Shown in pieces: positions 1 to 12,130 of a stretch of DNA of 64,000 bases. The notes beneath the pieces are model-generated. The model ran no database searches and was not told the origin of the DNA. It saw only the letters and a program-made list of their open reading frames with translations. Origin of the DNA: Drosophila pseudoobscura (lineage: Eukaryota > Arthropoda > Insecta > Diptera > Drosophilidae). Where the stretch lies: positions 12,295,501-12,359,500 of the forward strand of contig NC_046680.1 of the NCBI RefSeq assembly GCF_009870125.1, read 5' to 3'. Within the stretch, counting starts at the first letter, position 1. Every line of letters begins with the position of its first letter. A program made the translations under genes and the position numbers.

Positions 1-3000
1 ATATTTAAATGTAGAATATTATAAAATTACTTTTATTAACAAAGCTTTCGCAAGTACTTATGCGCTAATAATACGTATATATCGGGGAATCCTTTGAATA
101 TATTTAATTTAAAAACTAAAGGAATTTATATTCTAAATCTAATCAAAACTGATTTACTTGGCTTTCCATTCTGTTTTATCCTACCACTTCTGCATCTGTT
201 CTGCTCGATTATTTAAAAACTATTTATTTATTTATTTGAGCAGGCATTTGGCCGCTAGCAAAAAGAATGGTGGAACAATCGTCTCAGTAGGCCAACAAGT
301 TCTGCAGTCAATATGCAAAAACCACAACAACAAAAAACTCGAACTTATGTCCTGCCGTAGGTCAGTAAAGCAGTAAGTACTCGTACACGTACGAGTATGT
401 ACAATATAAGAGAATTTTCCCGCCTCTTATACCGCCCGATGGCTAAGAATGGCTAAGAGAGAATTTCCCCCGCAACGAGCGTTGACTCAAAACAAACTGT
501 TGGCTTTGTTGGTCTCATCGAAGTTCCCCTCCATTCAATTGGTCAACAAAAAATGCATTTTTAATTAATGCCCGTAATTAGCCTTTTTCCTTTACTATCC
601 CTTACGTGATTTTATTGTTGGGACTCAGGTCACACCACACACACAACGCAGACAAACGGCCAGAGTCACAGTCACATTGGGAAAAACACACTCATACAAA
701 CAAAGGAGAATTTTTCAATCAATTTGCGAAACTTTTAATTACAAGTCAATTTCATTTTGTGCAAACAAACAGATCAAATGCACTCGACGGCCCCGCAAAG
801 GTCAAGCCGAAGCGATTAAATCAATTAAATTAATTAGAGAGAATGTGAAATGTATTTGCAGATTGGCCAAAACTTTTCCAGCTGATTATATTTAATTAAT
901 TGGCCCCCAGCTATTGGCTTTCCCGCTGTCACACTGGCGACTGACTGCCTTATGCAATCAAGTTTTCAACTTTTAAACCATCCAAGGTCGTCGTAATTAG
1001 CGTCACACACCCCCATACGATTACTTCATATTCAATATGAATACAGTGAAATCTCATTGAGTGGCCGACTGACAGGACTTTATTGGTATTATTGTATCTT
1101 TAAGGCAGACGTACTCGCAGTCACTTTCGGATCCCACAACATCGGCTGACCGCTGTAGAGACTCTTCACTGTATCTGGTCAGGGAGATGGCAGATGGAGG
1201 CACGTGTCAATCGCAAGCCGATTATAGATAAATTAAAAGGCGAAAAAGCAAAATCTGTAAACTTTTTAATTGAAACAATTTGTACAATTTTTCCCAAATG
1301 TACCCCCACGAAAGCAGAAAAGAACAGACAAACTTTCAGGTTTTTGCTTTTAATCTTCGTTTTTGGGAGCCTTGAGCGATCCATTTACCTAGCAGGACCA
1401 GGACCAGGACCAGGACCAGGACCAGGACCAGGACCCTCGGACCGTCTCGGTCTTTGGGTGATTTCTTTATTGAATTATTCGGCTGCTTTAACAGGGGACC
1501 CCCCTTGGTTAAAATATTATTCAGTATTGATTTTCTATATTGACAAACACGCTCGCAGTCGCTCCCCATAAATGCGGCGAATCTTGTTTGGTTTCTACCC
1601 GGATTTCCTTTGGCACATCATTATTCCAATCAGAGACGCACGCGCGACTCACAATTGGATTCGGATTCGGATATGGATCTGTGTGCTGGTGGCACCGTGC
1701 TGCCGGCGCTTCTGATGCGGCGTGCCGGTTAGGGGTGAACAAACAAATCAAAAATCTATTAAGACTCTCGGGGGACCCTGTCTGAGCCGATTTCCTTGCG
1801 GTCACGTGTCGCCACGGAGCTGCAATGATACTCGTATCTCGCGCTGCCTCTTGACATCCACCCAAAAGTGCCGAACACTTCCGGATCCCGTTCCGCGCTG
1901 CGACTGGGGGCTGAGCGCTCGGGAGAGATGGCTTCATTAGGAGTGCAGCGGGGAAAATGATGACCCTTTGGAGGGCCTGGCACGAGGGTGGAAAGTGCCA
2001 TTAATTGAAATGCCAGGCAACAGCTTGTCAAGGCAACGAGCCATGGCCAAATTACAGCCGCACACACGCTCTAACGTCCTTTTCCCTTTCAACAAGTGTC
2101 GTATCCCGCCCTAACTTGTTTATACTTTTCAAGAGAAGATTTTCAAATGATTATTCCCGTTTGTCGTAGATTTCCCAGGGTATATTGACGAGGTATTGCA
2201 CAGAATATCAATCATGGCTGTGGTCTTTCACAGTCCTTTTTGTGCGTCAGTTTGAATTCCTATTGTTCTTATAGCCAAAATATTGCTCTGCTTCCGCTTC
2301 CTTTTATAAAATTTGCTTTTAAAGGGTATTCGTCATTCGGGATATCTCTGCTCCAATCCTCCTTGTTTTGATTTTGAGAGTGCGTGAGAGTGTGAGTGTT
2401 CCACCTTCATGCTACTCTCTCCGTCTCTATATCCCCCCGCTGTTCTCAAGAGATCTCATAAAACAAAGGGGACCAAACCCCACCAGAGCAAAAAATAGAA
2501 GGAAAAAAAATCAAACCAAAGCAGAGCAAACAAACGCAAAAGGGAAAAGAAATGAGCGGCGCTGCAATAAAAATCAAACCCGCATAATTTAACACAAGTG
2601 CGCGCTCTCTTCACAGCTGACTCAGTGTCGGTGGAAGGGGGGCGGGAGTGGAAAAGTGGAATGGGGGTCGCGTGTGCGTGTGTGACGACACTTAGGGCCA
2701 AAGGGGAGGATGGGTGCAAAACATCTCAATTATTTGTTGGCTCGGGGACCTTCATACATACACCCCTCCTCACACGCGCCGTTTTCTTCGGAAGCGCCTT
2801 ATTTTATTATCAGCCCAGCGACAACAGCAACATTAACATTTAAAACAATTTTCAATGTAGTAAAAATAACTGTAAAAATGCTTGCAAAGACCCGAGGAGG
2901 GGAGAGAGAAAAAGAGAGCCAGAAGCAAGAACAAAACAACATTTACTATGTGTATGTGTATTTGTGTTTGTATTTCAGTTATTTCACAATTCACACGCCC

Positions 3001-3121
3001 GCCTGCATACTTAACTCCAACAGCAACTACAATAACAATAACAAGAAATTAAAGCATCGGAAACCGAAGCTTCGGATACCCTCGCGTGTCCATTGCCGCT
3101 TTGGAAGCTACACCGATATAG
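1..3121. other. non-coding stretch, AT-rich intergenic or intronic
   Basis: No convincing coding exon. The open frames are short, overlap on both strands and have the K/N/Q-rich look of translated AT-rich DNA. It holds a perfect hexamer microsatellite at 1393-1434, CA/GT-rich runs, and an adenine-rich stretch at 2490-2580. It may be intergenic or part of a large intron of a gene outside the window. Confidence 0.6.
1393..1434. repeat. hexamer microsatellite (aggacc)n
   Basis: About seven head-to-tail copies of AGGACC. It translates as Pro-Gly repeats on one strand and Leu-Val on the other, which explains the spurious open frames here. Not part of a recognisable gene. Confidence 0.9.
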
Positions 3122-3579
3122 TCAACCCATCTGGCTACAATTATTCTTACTCTTGAAGAAACTGTGCGTGAAACCATTTCGCTATTGCATGAATCTCAAC
3201 ACAAGAGGCACGAGATTAACGAAATCAACAACAACAACAAGTACATCGAGCACTTACATCCGTTTCTTCATCTCGCATTGGAGTATTCCGCTCATCCGAA
3301 AGTGATGATTGGACACAGAAAGTCTCCATTTTCAAATTCAAACATGAGTAAGTTTTTGCGTGTTGCGTATCAGGACAAATGCTATTACCCGAAATTGAGA
3401 CACCACCAGTACAATTGAACGGCTTGCTCATCGGCACGGATCCAGATTCAAACATGCTTCAGAAGTACACTCGCACATTTAATTCATATTTCCAAATGAC
3501 AATGCTCCGAGCAATGCTGCAACAAATGGTTGGCAGATTCAACGAAAATCCTTTAATCTTTGCCGGCCCAAACGCCTGA
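3122..3579 (+). CDS. doubtful small gene or gene relic, function unknown
   Basis: Two protein-like stretches join in frame. The first is open from 3122 to 3347 (includes LEETVRETISLLHESQHKR). The second runs from 3374 to a TGA at 3577-3579 (includes YFQMTMLRAMLQQMVGRFNE). They are separated by 26 bases beginning GTAAGT and ending CAG; removing them keeps the frame (phase 1). A 26-nt intron is shorter than fly introns are known to be, so this may instead be a gene damaged by a deletion, an exon reached from another donor, or chance. There is no upstream ATG in frame with the first part, so a 5' exon would also be missing. I recognise no family. The composition (balanced charges, Met/Leu-rich helix) looks more protein-like than neighbouring chance frames. 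Confidence 0.25.
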
Positions 3580-5636
3580 TATAACTCATAATACTTACTC
3601 TCCGGAAGGGTATAGCACGAACAACCGCAAGAAGAGCAAACAGCTGGAAGAGAGCACTTGCCTTCGACCCTGCACTACCCACTCCCTCCCTCGCTAGTAG
3701 CAGCATAGTTTTTGGGGAGGGTGGAGGAGAGGGCAGCAAGTAAGACAGCCCAGCCACACAACAACAGTTTTTCTTATCGCTCAAATGTCATCGACTGTCG
3801 GCAGTTTTTGGCTTTCGCTTTTGCTTTGACTTTGGCTGCTACTTCCCCATCTCCTGCCTGATGCCCCACACTGCTTGACTCGCAAAAGGGCGTTCATTTG
3901 TGAAATTCTAGCCATGCCCAGGGGCGGCACTTGCGGCATTTAGTTAGTAATTTAGCGCATTTAGTACGCAATTTCTGCTCCTCGCCCGTTTGGAGCGGGG
4001 GACCAGGACTAGGATTAGGTCCAAGCATGGGACCGAGCAGAAACTGCTCCACTGGGGGGTCATGGTCATGGACTGGTCATTAAGCCGCCTCTGTGTTGGT
4101 GAAGTGCAAAATAATTGTAGTTTTGGTTGGTGATTTTCGCATGAATATAGCAAACAAGTACATATGTTGGCATACTGAGAAAAATCCAAAATCAATCAAC
4201 AGTTTTTGAGAAGAAAAGAAATCATGTGTCAAGTATAAAGAGATGATCTTCCGAAAATGGGTTAAGGGAAGGCTTTAATCTAGTATATTCTATTACATTT
4301 TTTATTCACCACTTGCTCAGATTATTCGGATTGTTTTTCGTTCAAATTTCCCTCAGTGTATCCTACATACATTTGAGTATGTGGACCATCAGATATAGTC
4401 TGAACGGCTGTTTGGGCGAATCAGAGATATGGTAATTTGAGTTTAGTCTTCTTTTCTGAGCTTCTCTTCTCCCTCTTTCAGACCCTTCCTAATAGTCTAC
4501 ACACTTTAATCACATCAACCACTCTGACAGAACATTCAAGACATTACCATAAATAATAAATGATCCCTAATGCAATTCCTGTTTGGGCCCACACGGAGAA
4601 AGGGCCTCAGAGTCTGCGGTTCGATTCGGCCGAAGGGCAGACAATAACATAAACATTGCATTTGGCCAACTGGAGAGCTGACGAAGAAGAAGCCTCAGAT
4701 GGGACAGCGACAACGTTAATAGTTTTCTAGACAAAGACCAGGGTGGAGGTCCTTTAACCACATAAATTTCGCATCCAAATCAATAAGAGAACCCCCAGCA
4801 TTGGAGGAGTGGAAGTGGGAACCAGCGGAAGCCGTTGACATTGGCTTGTGCTAAAGTTAATAAATTGTGGCCAAGGAGGATTTATGTGCCTGGGCCACTG
4901 CCCTCGACGGCAATGACATTTCAATGTTTGCATAAGGCCCAAAATCCAGCCATAGGCAAAGACAGCTGTGTAAATGGGGCAAGGGGCAAGTTGTGTTGAA
5001 TGCTTCGTGCGTGGCTTTTTGTATTAATAACCATTCTGGCACTTCGATGTGCGTGACGCTGCAAATGTCAGTGTGTGGGCACATATGCATTGGAACATGA
5101 ACCCAAGAAGCCACACCCAGGCACATTCCTCGCACTGTAAAATAAACTCTTTAGGTTTCCAATCTTTAAAGGTATATCTGGAACCTTTGACTGCCTAAAC
5201 TGCCTTTGACTAAAAAATCTCCTTTACGAATATCCTTAAGTTAAAAAAAACTGTCATCAAGAATGAGTTAACAGGAAGAACATTCAAGCATCATAAATAT
5301 TTAAGTATAACTAAATATCGATTGGGGAAAAATACATAAAAACGGTAAACTGAAACTTTTTTTAATTTCAGATTGTATATCGAATTTATATACGGTCTGA
5401 ACTCAATTGGTTGGAGAGTTTCAGAGAACACTCTTTTTCGTCGAGTGTGGAATGTCGTCAGAGTGCATGTCAGCAAATCATAAAATATGTCAATGTAGGT
5501 TTTTGCCTGTGTCATCCGACCATTTATAACAGGGCGCCCACGTGCGGAACAATTAAAATTTAATAAACTAATCGAAATCAATAAATAAGTGATAGCTTAA
5601 AGTAGGTTAGGGGTCGTCTAAGTTCAAAGACTGCGC
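3580..5636. other. non-coding stretch
   Basis: No supported gene. The open frames are short and overlap on both strands. It ends just past the stop codon of the minus-strand secreted-protein gene that follows. Confidence 0.6.
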
Positions 5637-6350
5637 TCAGCGAACCCTCTGGTCGACTCGCCGCTTGGACTGGCGCCGGGATCGGCTGCGGTTGCGAGTG
5701 TTTGCAGTCCCACCAGGGCGTACCACCAGCTGACGTCGCCGCCTGACTCCAGAGTTGAGCACAATGCAGGTGACGCCTCCACCGGATGACGCTGTGCCGG
5801 TGCCAGTCCCCGTGCCCAACTGTCGCTCCTCGCCGGACAGCTCTGAGCTAATTGGATCGCTGTAGACTAGATCATCACTCGAATCTCTGTTATTGCTACT
5901 CCGTCCACTGATGGTCTCTCCATCGGCACTGCGGCTCTTGAAGCAGATCTCCTGAGCAGTGCCAGTGGTCCCCGTCGTTGAGGAGGAGGTGGTGTTCAGC
6001 AGATTGGTGACATACTGGATTGTGGCATTCGAGGTGATCACGTCAAAGAGTAGGGAGCCACCGACGCCCTTGGTGATTCCCAGGGCGAAGCCTGTGATGC
6101 CAGCCAAAGCAGAGGAAATCGATCTTCCAGCCTCGGAATCTTCATCCAGACCTGTCTCCCTCAGGGCAGCGCGCAGCTCCCGCACCGACAACGGACGCAG
6201 GGCCAACCGCCGAGCTACGGATCAAACGAGATCATTATTCGGAACGACTCGTCTCTCTCCATCTCCATGTCTCTCACCTTCAACTCCAGCACTGAGACCC
6301 GCGACGAGGATGAGTAGGCAGAATGCCCCGAAATTCCCAAACGATTTCAT
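5637..6350 (-). CDS. small secreted protein, paralogue A of a tandem pair, unknown function
   Basis: Two exons: 6350-6278 (73 nt) and 6214-5637, with a 63-bp GT-AG phase-1 intron, giving 216 residues. Exon 1 encodes a signal peptide (MKSFGNFGAFCLLILVAGL, likely cleaved near VEA). Next comes a basic segment (RRLALRPLSVRELR), then a Gly/Ala-rich hydrophobic stretch at about residues 56-83 containing GRSISS and GFALG and ending in a DVI..NAT block. Two lone cysteines follow, in EICF and TCIV contexts, then an Arg/Ser-rich tail. The gene 200 bp upstream (7049-6542) shares the same landmarks, exon-1 length and intron phase, so the two arose by tandem duplication. The tail with GTGTGT and SSGGG runs is unique to this copy. 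I do not recognise the family. The hydrophobic core could insert in membranes or form a helix; that is inference. Confidence 0.8.
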
Positions 6351-6541
6351 TTTCTCGATGATCTTTTGCGTGATCGCGTAGAAACCCAACTGAAACATTC
6401 GGCAAGTTCTGCCCGACTTTTATGCCCAGCAGAGAGAAGACAAAGAAAGTTCAGCAAATCATTTTGCATATGCAAATTCCGAAAAAAAAACTCTGACCTC
6501 TGACAGTGAGCAGCCCTCCAACCAGTTCGCATAGATTACAG

Positions 6542-7049
6542 TCATCTGTTTTTATAGTAAACAATACAGGTAGTCATGGCATTAGAACTCTTGAAAGATA
6601 ATTCCTCTTCTACATCGCCATCACTATCCACATCGTAGTAAGGTGTTAGATCGTTCCCTGATCTCTCCGTGTTGAAACAGATCTCTCTGACTGTGGCCTC
6701 ACTTGCTGAACTTTCGCTCTCTTCGATGTCGGTTACGTTGGCGATGATCACGTCGTAGATAAAAACCCCGGTCAGGGCCTTTCCCAGGCCTAGGGCAAAG
6801 CCAGTCAAGGCAGCAAACCCACTGGATACAGATCGTCCCAGGGCCGGAGAGCTGCCCAGTTCGTGGACCTCTTCGCGACGCAGGGGCCGAACTTTCAGAT
6901 GTCTAGCTATCAAAAAAGAGAAAACTAATTAGTTGAAGGGCTTGGTGAACCTGAGTTGAACCAGTCGTATCACAACCTGATGTGTCGCCGAACAGCAAAG
7001 GCAGCAGCGCCAGCAACAGAATCCTCATCGACGTGTGGCTGCTGTTCAT
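6542..7049 (-). CDS. small secreted protein, paralogue B of a tandem pair, unknown function
   Basis: Exons 7049-6977 (73 nt) and 6906-6542, with a 70-bp intron, giving 145 residues. The start at 7049 makes exon 1 exactly as long as in the paralogue at 6350-5637; an in-frame ATG at 7058 would add MLK. The donor chosen (TCAG/GTTGTG at 6977/6976) is a weak consensus but keeps phase 1 and puts the splice right after the signal peptide (MRILLLALLPLLFGDTS), as in the paralogue. The mature part runs ARHLKVRPL, then GRSVSS..AALTGFALGLGKALTG, then YDVI.AN.T, then cysteines in EICF and TCIV contexts, ending in YYKNR. The linker between the cysteines is acidic (DSDGDVEEE). No family recognised. Conservation between copies is highest in the glycine-rich hydrophobic core, so that core is probably the working part. 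Confidence 0.78.
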
Positions 7050-10000
7050 CTTCAGCATGAGTGACTCGGCCTGTCCTACACTCTGATTTATATGCACGAG
7101 CCCAATCTCAAGAACCCATTTGCATATCCGTTAATCACTGGCGAGGTCGGTAATCACTCATCGCAGTCCATACATACATACATACTCGTATATTCCCATT
7201 ATACATAGGTAGCAAATTTCGTATGTTTCTTTTTCCTAATCAAGCACTTTCACTTTGCCAGCTATGAATATGGAAACCTGCAAATGATTAGCTTTGAAGG
7301 CGAAAGCAACGGGCTGTGGGGTCTCCTAGATTTGCATTTCTCTCACAGACTGCTGGATATAACATACAGATATTCTTGAGAATAGCTGACCTGTAAATCG
7401 AACCATGTCGCAAGGTGAACCAAAACGTGTTGGTCCCTAAGCCACGAGTCTTATGTAACCCAGTCCGCGCCAGTGCCAACACATTTCTCCTCGTTAGCAT
7501 TTCTGAATCTTTGTTTTGGTAATACCCTTGCGGTAGTATCATATCACTGGCATATTTGTATCCGTTATTATGTCCGCCTGTCAGTTCAGTGTATGAGTCC
7601 GAGTCACTCCATCCGTCTGTCTATCATCATATCTGTTTCTTCCTCCATTTCTCTGTAAATTAGGCACACGCTTACACAGATGTCCATCTGTGGTCCATTC
7701 GTCTATCTGTGTCCGTCTTTCAAGTGTCAGCGTTTGCCGTTCCGTTCCGTTCATCCATCAATTCTGTTTAGTTTCCTGTCCATCAGTTAATCAGTGCATC
7801 TGTCAGCCCTTTTGATTCAATCGCTGATCAATGCATTGAACCTGTTGGAAGTAGCGAAGCCATTAGAATGATCTAATACACATCTAAAACCTCCCAGATA
7901 GTCTTGTTCCAGTAAGGTATTGCAAGCTTCGCCTCGTCGGTTTTGACAATAAATTCCGAATCTGTGGCTGCGTTGGAAGTACGTATATTAAGCAGATTTG
8001 ATGGCTTACAACTGCATAGTCAAGGGAGACTCCTTGAAAGGGGACAGCAGCAGTCCCCGGTTGCAGTTTTATTTGCCACGTACAAGTTGTGAATGGCCGA
8101 GCCAAGTGGCGCATAAAAACTTTTACTTGCAGCTTTGTCAGACATTTGCTTTTTAAAATGGCTTAAAGCTGACATCTGCCAATTGCCTGGGAAGTTTTTT
8201 GGTTCCTCGTGGGATTGGAGGCGATCTACAAAGTCGAACTATCTTCCCTCTGGCTTCATTCGCTTACTCGTTTTTTTGTTTTTGCGGCCACTTAAGTGTC
8301 AAGCATTTGTGCAACAGCTGCCACGAGGCAACAAGTGAAATGGATGCCGAGCTGTCTGCGCACGCGAACAATGCCACATCAACATAATCATTAGCATCAT
8401 TATAGAGCTCCTTGTCCCCCCCCCTTGTAATTTACGCTGTGCCAGCGGCCGTTGCGCATAACATCATTTGCAGCTCGTTAATCAGTTCTGACGTTGCAGG
8501 GGACTGAAGGAGTTTCAAGAACCAGAACCGAGCGCCAAAAACTTGCCCGTCATGTGGCAGGTCTCGACTCCTGCAGCTATGGAGCCTATCTTGCCTCACA
8601 ATACTCCCTCATATTATCGCTCTCATCATTAAAGTTGATTTGTAACAAGCCGTGGGGTACATTACGATTGGGATTAGGGTTTCATAGACATATCTCGTAT
8701 AATAATAATGTCCCTAGCCACCGCATACTCCGTGGAATGCAGGGCATCTGTGCAGCTTTCGTTTCTTGCCTTGGTTCGCCATGCTCCTACACCTCCGACA
8801 TCGCAATGAGCAGGCACCATAATTTCATCGCCTTTTTTGCGGGTTTTATGTGGCATGGCTGAGTGGATTTTATGCTGTGCAACAGCAGCGGGAACAGCCA
8901 AATGAACATGCAACCTTCAGCAGCAGCAGCAGCAATAACAGCAGCAGCAGCAGCGTGGCCGGAAAGATGTGGCGATAGCAGGGTCAGCCAGCACCGAGCA
9001 CCAGAGCCCGACGAGGCAGGGCAGCAGCGGCGGAAGTGGGCATATTTCAGCAGCTGCGCGAGATAAAGCAGCCGCGATGATAAACCTCAACTGTACACTC
9101 AGGGAAACTTCCGATTACTTAGGTTACCCAGACCGCTTTACAATAAATACCATGAACATTTACTGCATTTAAGAAGCTGCACGAAGAAGGTATTCTAATC
9201 AAATCTATGAAAAAGTTTACTAAATGGTGTATTGAAATAGAGGAGACTCCTTTGTGCGAGTGTTTTTCAATTTATAACTACGGGTATGTACATACACTTA
9301 TCAACTTTATGGATAACACAATATATAAAGGCCAACGGAAAGGAGTAAAGTTACTTGGGGACCATTTGCTCGTTAACATTAAACGCCTTTTGTGCATTAC
9401 GAGACATTGCCACTGCCGCATCCGATGTCGCTGTCGCTGCCACAGATACCGACTTCCACCACTGAGCAGATACTGCTGTGATAACACTTTGCTTTGATGG
9501 CGGACATTCGGGCAGTTGATGGTTCGGCTCTTAAGTGGGCTCGATATATCCAATCAATGCTGGCCCATTAGCGCGTTTACGGCCAGATATGGTTATAAGT
9601 TGCATCAAAGGTTGATGGCTCCATTGTAAAGGTTTCTTTTTATTTACGATGCGACTTATGTATGTGGCCAGAAGGGGAACTGGAGCTGCTACTCCCCTAC
9701 TCCTCTGCAGGGGGGTCAATGTCTAATTGTGAGAACAAGAACATGCGTAGAACGAAACAAAACTGAGCGAAACTTTATTTAGCTTAGCGCCATAAATCAT
9801 TCTTTATTTCGCTCACGCACAACCGCACCCGCATCCATAATGTATGGGGCTGGACTTTAGCACCTTCCTGGTGGCCAGCAAATCAAGTCTCGTGTTTGGC
9901 CCGTTTGTTTCTGTGTGGCCGGTAATTAATTATGGTGTTATTTAATTTAATTGTGTGAGGCATTAGGAGGCGCTCCTGCGATGCTTAAGTGTGTCTACAA

Positions 10001-12130
10001 ATGGGTTTCTATTTCTCCCTCTGAAAACCGAATATCCGCCTGAACAAGCTCACCGTTTTGTGATATTTTGAATCCGCAGTCGAAAAAAATATTTAGATGA
10101 AATGCTATAAATGCCTAGAAATATCAATCTTTTCAACATTTTCACTAGCATTAGAATAAACATTTATTTTTAGTGTTTTTCCTATATACCATTTGGTGAA
10201 CTTCGACCTCTGTTGTTCAAACCCTTTTCCCCTTCGATTTGATTCAGTTATTGTCCCCAATCAAAGCGTGTTCGGACGACAGGCAGAAGTTGTTGTCCTT
10301 TCAAGTGTCAGGCCTTGAACCGCTGACAACGAAATTTTGATGGGGGTCATGTGGAAAATTGGCTGGGAATTTTCCCTTTTCTGGGGTATCTGGAACTGGA
10401 AGCCTTCTACCCACTTATGTATGTTGGCATTTTAAATTAGCGTTAATTGAACCCATCTGGGCGGAGATTTGATTTCCTTTTTTATGTTTTCTGTCTTGCT
10501 GTGCTTTTGCTTTTGGACATGTCAGCAAGTCAATCAGTCGGTCCATCACTCAGTTAGCCAGCTGTCAGAGCTGTGTATGTGTTGAACAGGAGATGGAGCT
10601 GACGATAAATATGGGTGGAAAATACTCCGGCTAAGGCCCTAGAATCGAATTCGATTGGACTTGGCACGGCTCAAAATATTTTAAGCGAAAATGTTGCGCA
10701 TATGTTGCCTTAAATGCAGTGATACGGAAAGCGATAAATAGTAATAAATGAAATATGCATTCAAATTAATTGTCCATAGGGCATGCCTGCGCGGAAAGTC
10801 CCTGTCCTGGATGATCAAAAACAAATGGACGTAAGGGACAAGTAAGGCTTTTACCGATTGCATTATGGCAGGGTATTTCCGACAGCCAATGGTATTTGTT
10901 TGTAGAGTTTATTTATAACATTTGTTTCCCAACTAAGCTTCTAGAGGTTAATCAGCCAGAAAATCAACAGTTGCGCATAATTAATGTGTCCATTTCCATT
11001 TACAATTCCATGTGCATTGAACCACAAATGTGCAGCAAACAATTTATTAACTGGCTCTGCCGCAGTCACATATTTGATGCCCGGACCGGCCGCCCGGCCC
11101 CCGTCCGGACAAGGCCTAATTAATTTCACGCTTTTTCTCTCCGCGCATCCGTCTCTTGGAGACGGTTTCTTTTGGGGAATTTCATAAATATTTAATGCAA
11201 AATAATTAACAGAATCGGTGGGCAAACGGACGATAGCAATGATTGATTGCCTCCCGCCGCCATTTGGACAATCATAAAATTTCCGTTAATCAAGTTTTAT
11301 TAATTAAAGCCGACAACCTCCCTCCCACACAGACAGTAAATCATTCCGATTAAACGCTTTTGAGGTCTGTCACCAGGTACTTCTGTCACCCTTGCCAAAA
11401 TCCCCTGGATACATCAATTTTTTCTCTCTTTCTGGCTTTGTCCAAAATTGCAGAAATTTAATTACATATTTTCACTTATTGGAAAGTGTAGAAAGATTTA
11501 AAGTTGCAGCCACAAATCAAAGTTAAATGCAACTTCTTGTTGGATATTCGAGACATTTTCAGACAATAATTACTGTTAGACTATTTTTGTGAATTCAGTT
11601 ATTAATGATATCTGATAATGCAATGTATGGCATAAATGTGTGTTATTACTATTTATTGAGAAAATTTAACAAGTAATAACCAATGAGTGATACGGTGCCA
11701 CACAATGGTACAATGGTTTCAATGAAGTGCAGCTGCTGCAGATCCTTAATCTGCGTGATTGCCTTCAATGGCCTGCAAGGCTGAAAATTATCGCATAAAA
11801 TATGATGTCCGTTTGTAGGTTCATATGCCAACTAGTCCCTCCTCCAGTAATTAAGCTATGAAAATCAAACCTGGCCCTGCTCCCTTCGAACCCCGAGGCA
11901 TTTGGTTATTTCTTGCTGAGATTGGAATTGGAACTCATGATATATAGTAAATATGTTTCAAATAAGTTTAATCGTTGTTGTGTTGGGTGAAAATTAAACA
12001 CAAATTAATGTATCAAAACAATAAATCAAAGCAATTACCTAATTGCCTTTTATGACTCCAACCAGGTGGGACAATCACTGATAGAGCCGGCAAGGACTGA
12101 ACTTCAGTTTGGCTTCCTCCGCTCAACGCT
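7050..12130. other. non-coding stretch between the secreted pair and Gr57a
   Basis: No supported exon. A CAG/CAA repeat at 8918-8956 makes a short poly-Ala/poly-Gln frame. The part from 9800 to 11300 is rich in TTAATTAA-like motifs, of the sort common in fly enhancers. Open frames are short and on both strands. Confidence 0.55.
8918..8956. repeat. CAG trinucleotide repeat
   Basis: Two runs of CAG units interrupted by CAATAA. The surrounding frame is not part of a supported gene, so this is read as a non-coding microsatellite. Confidence 0.85.

Noticed and set aside
1194-1571. Frame with Gly-Pro repeat
   Set aside because: Produced by the AGGACC microsatellite; the flanks have no protein-like features.
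2710-3156. 148-residue plus-strand frame
   Set aside because: Made of CA-rich and AAC-repeat DNA, with no conserved features; it ends at a different frame from the candidate at 3122.
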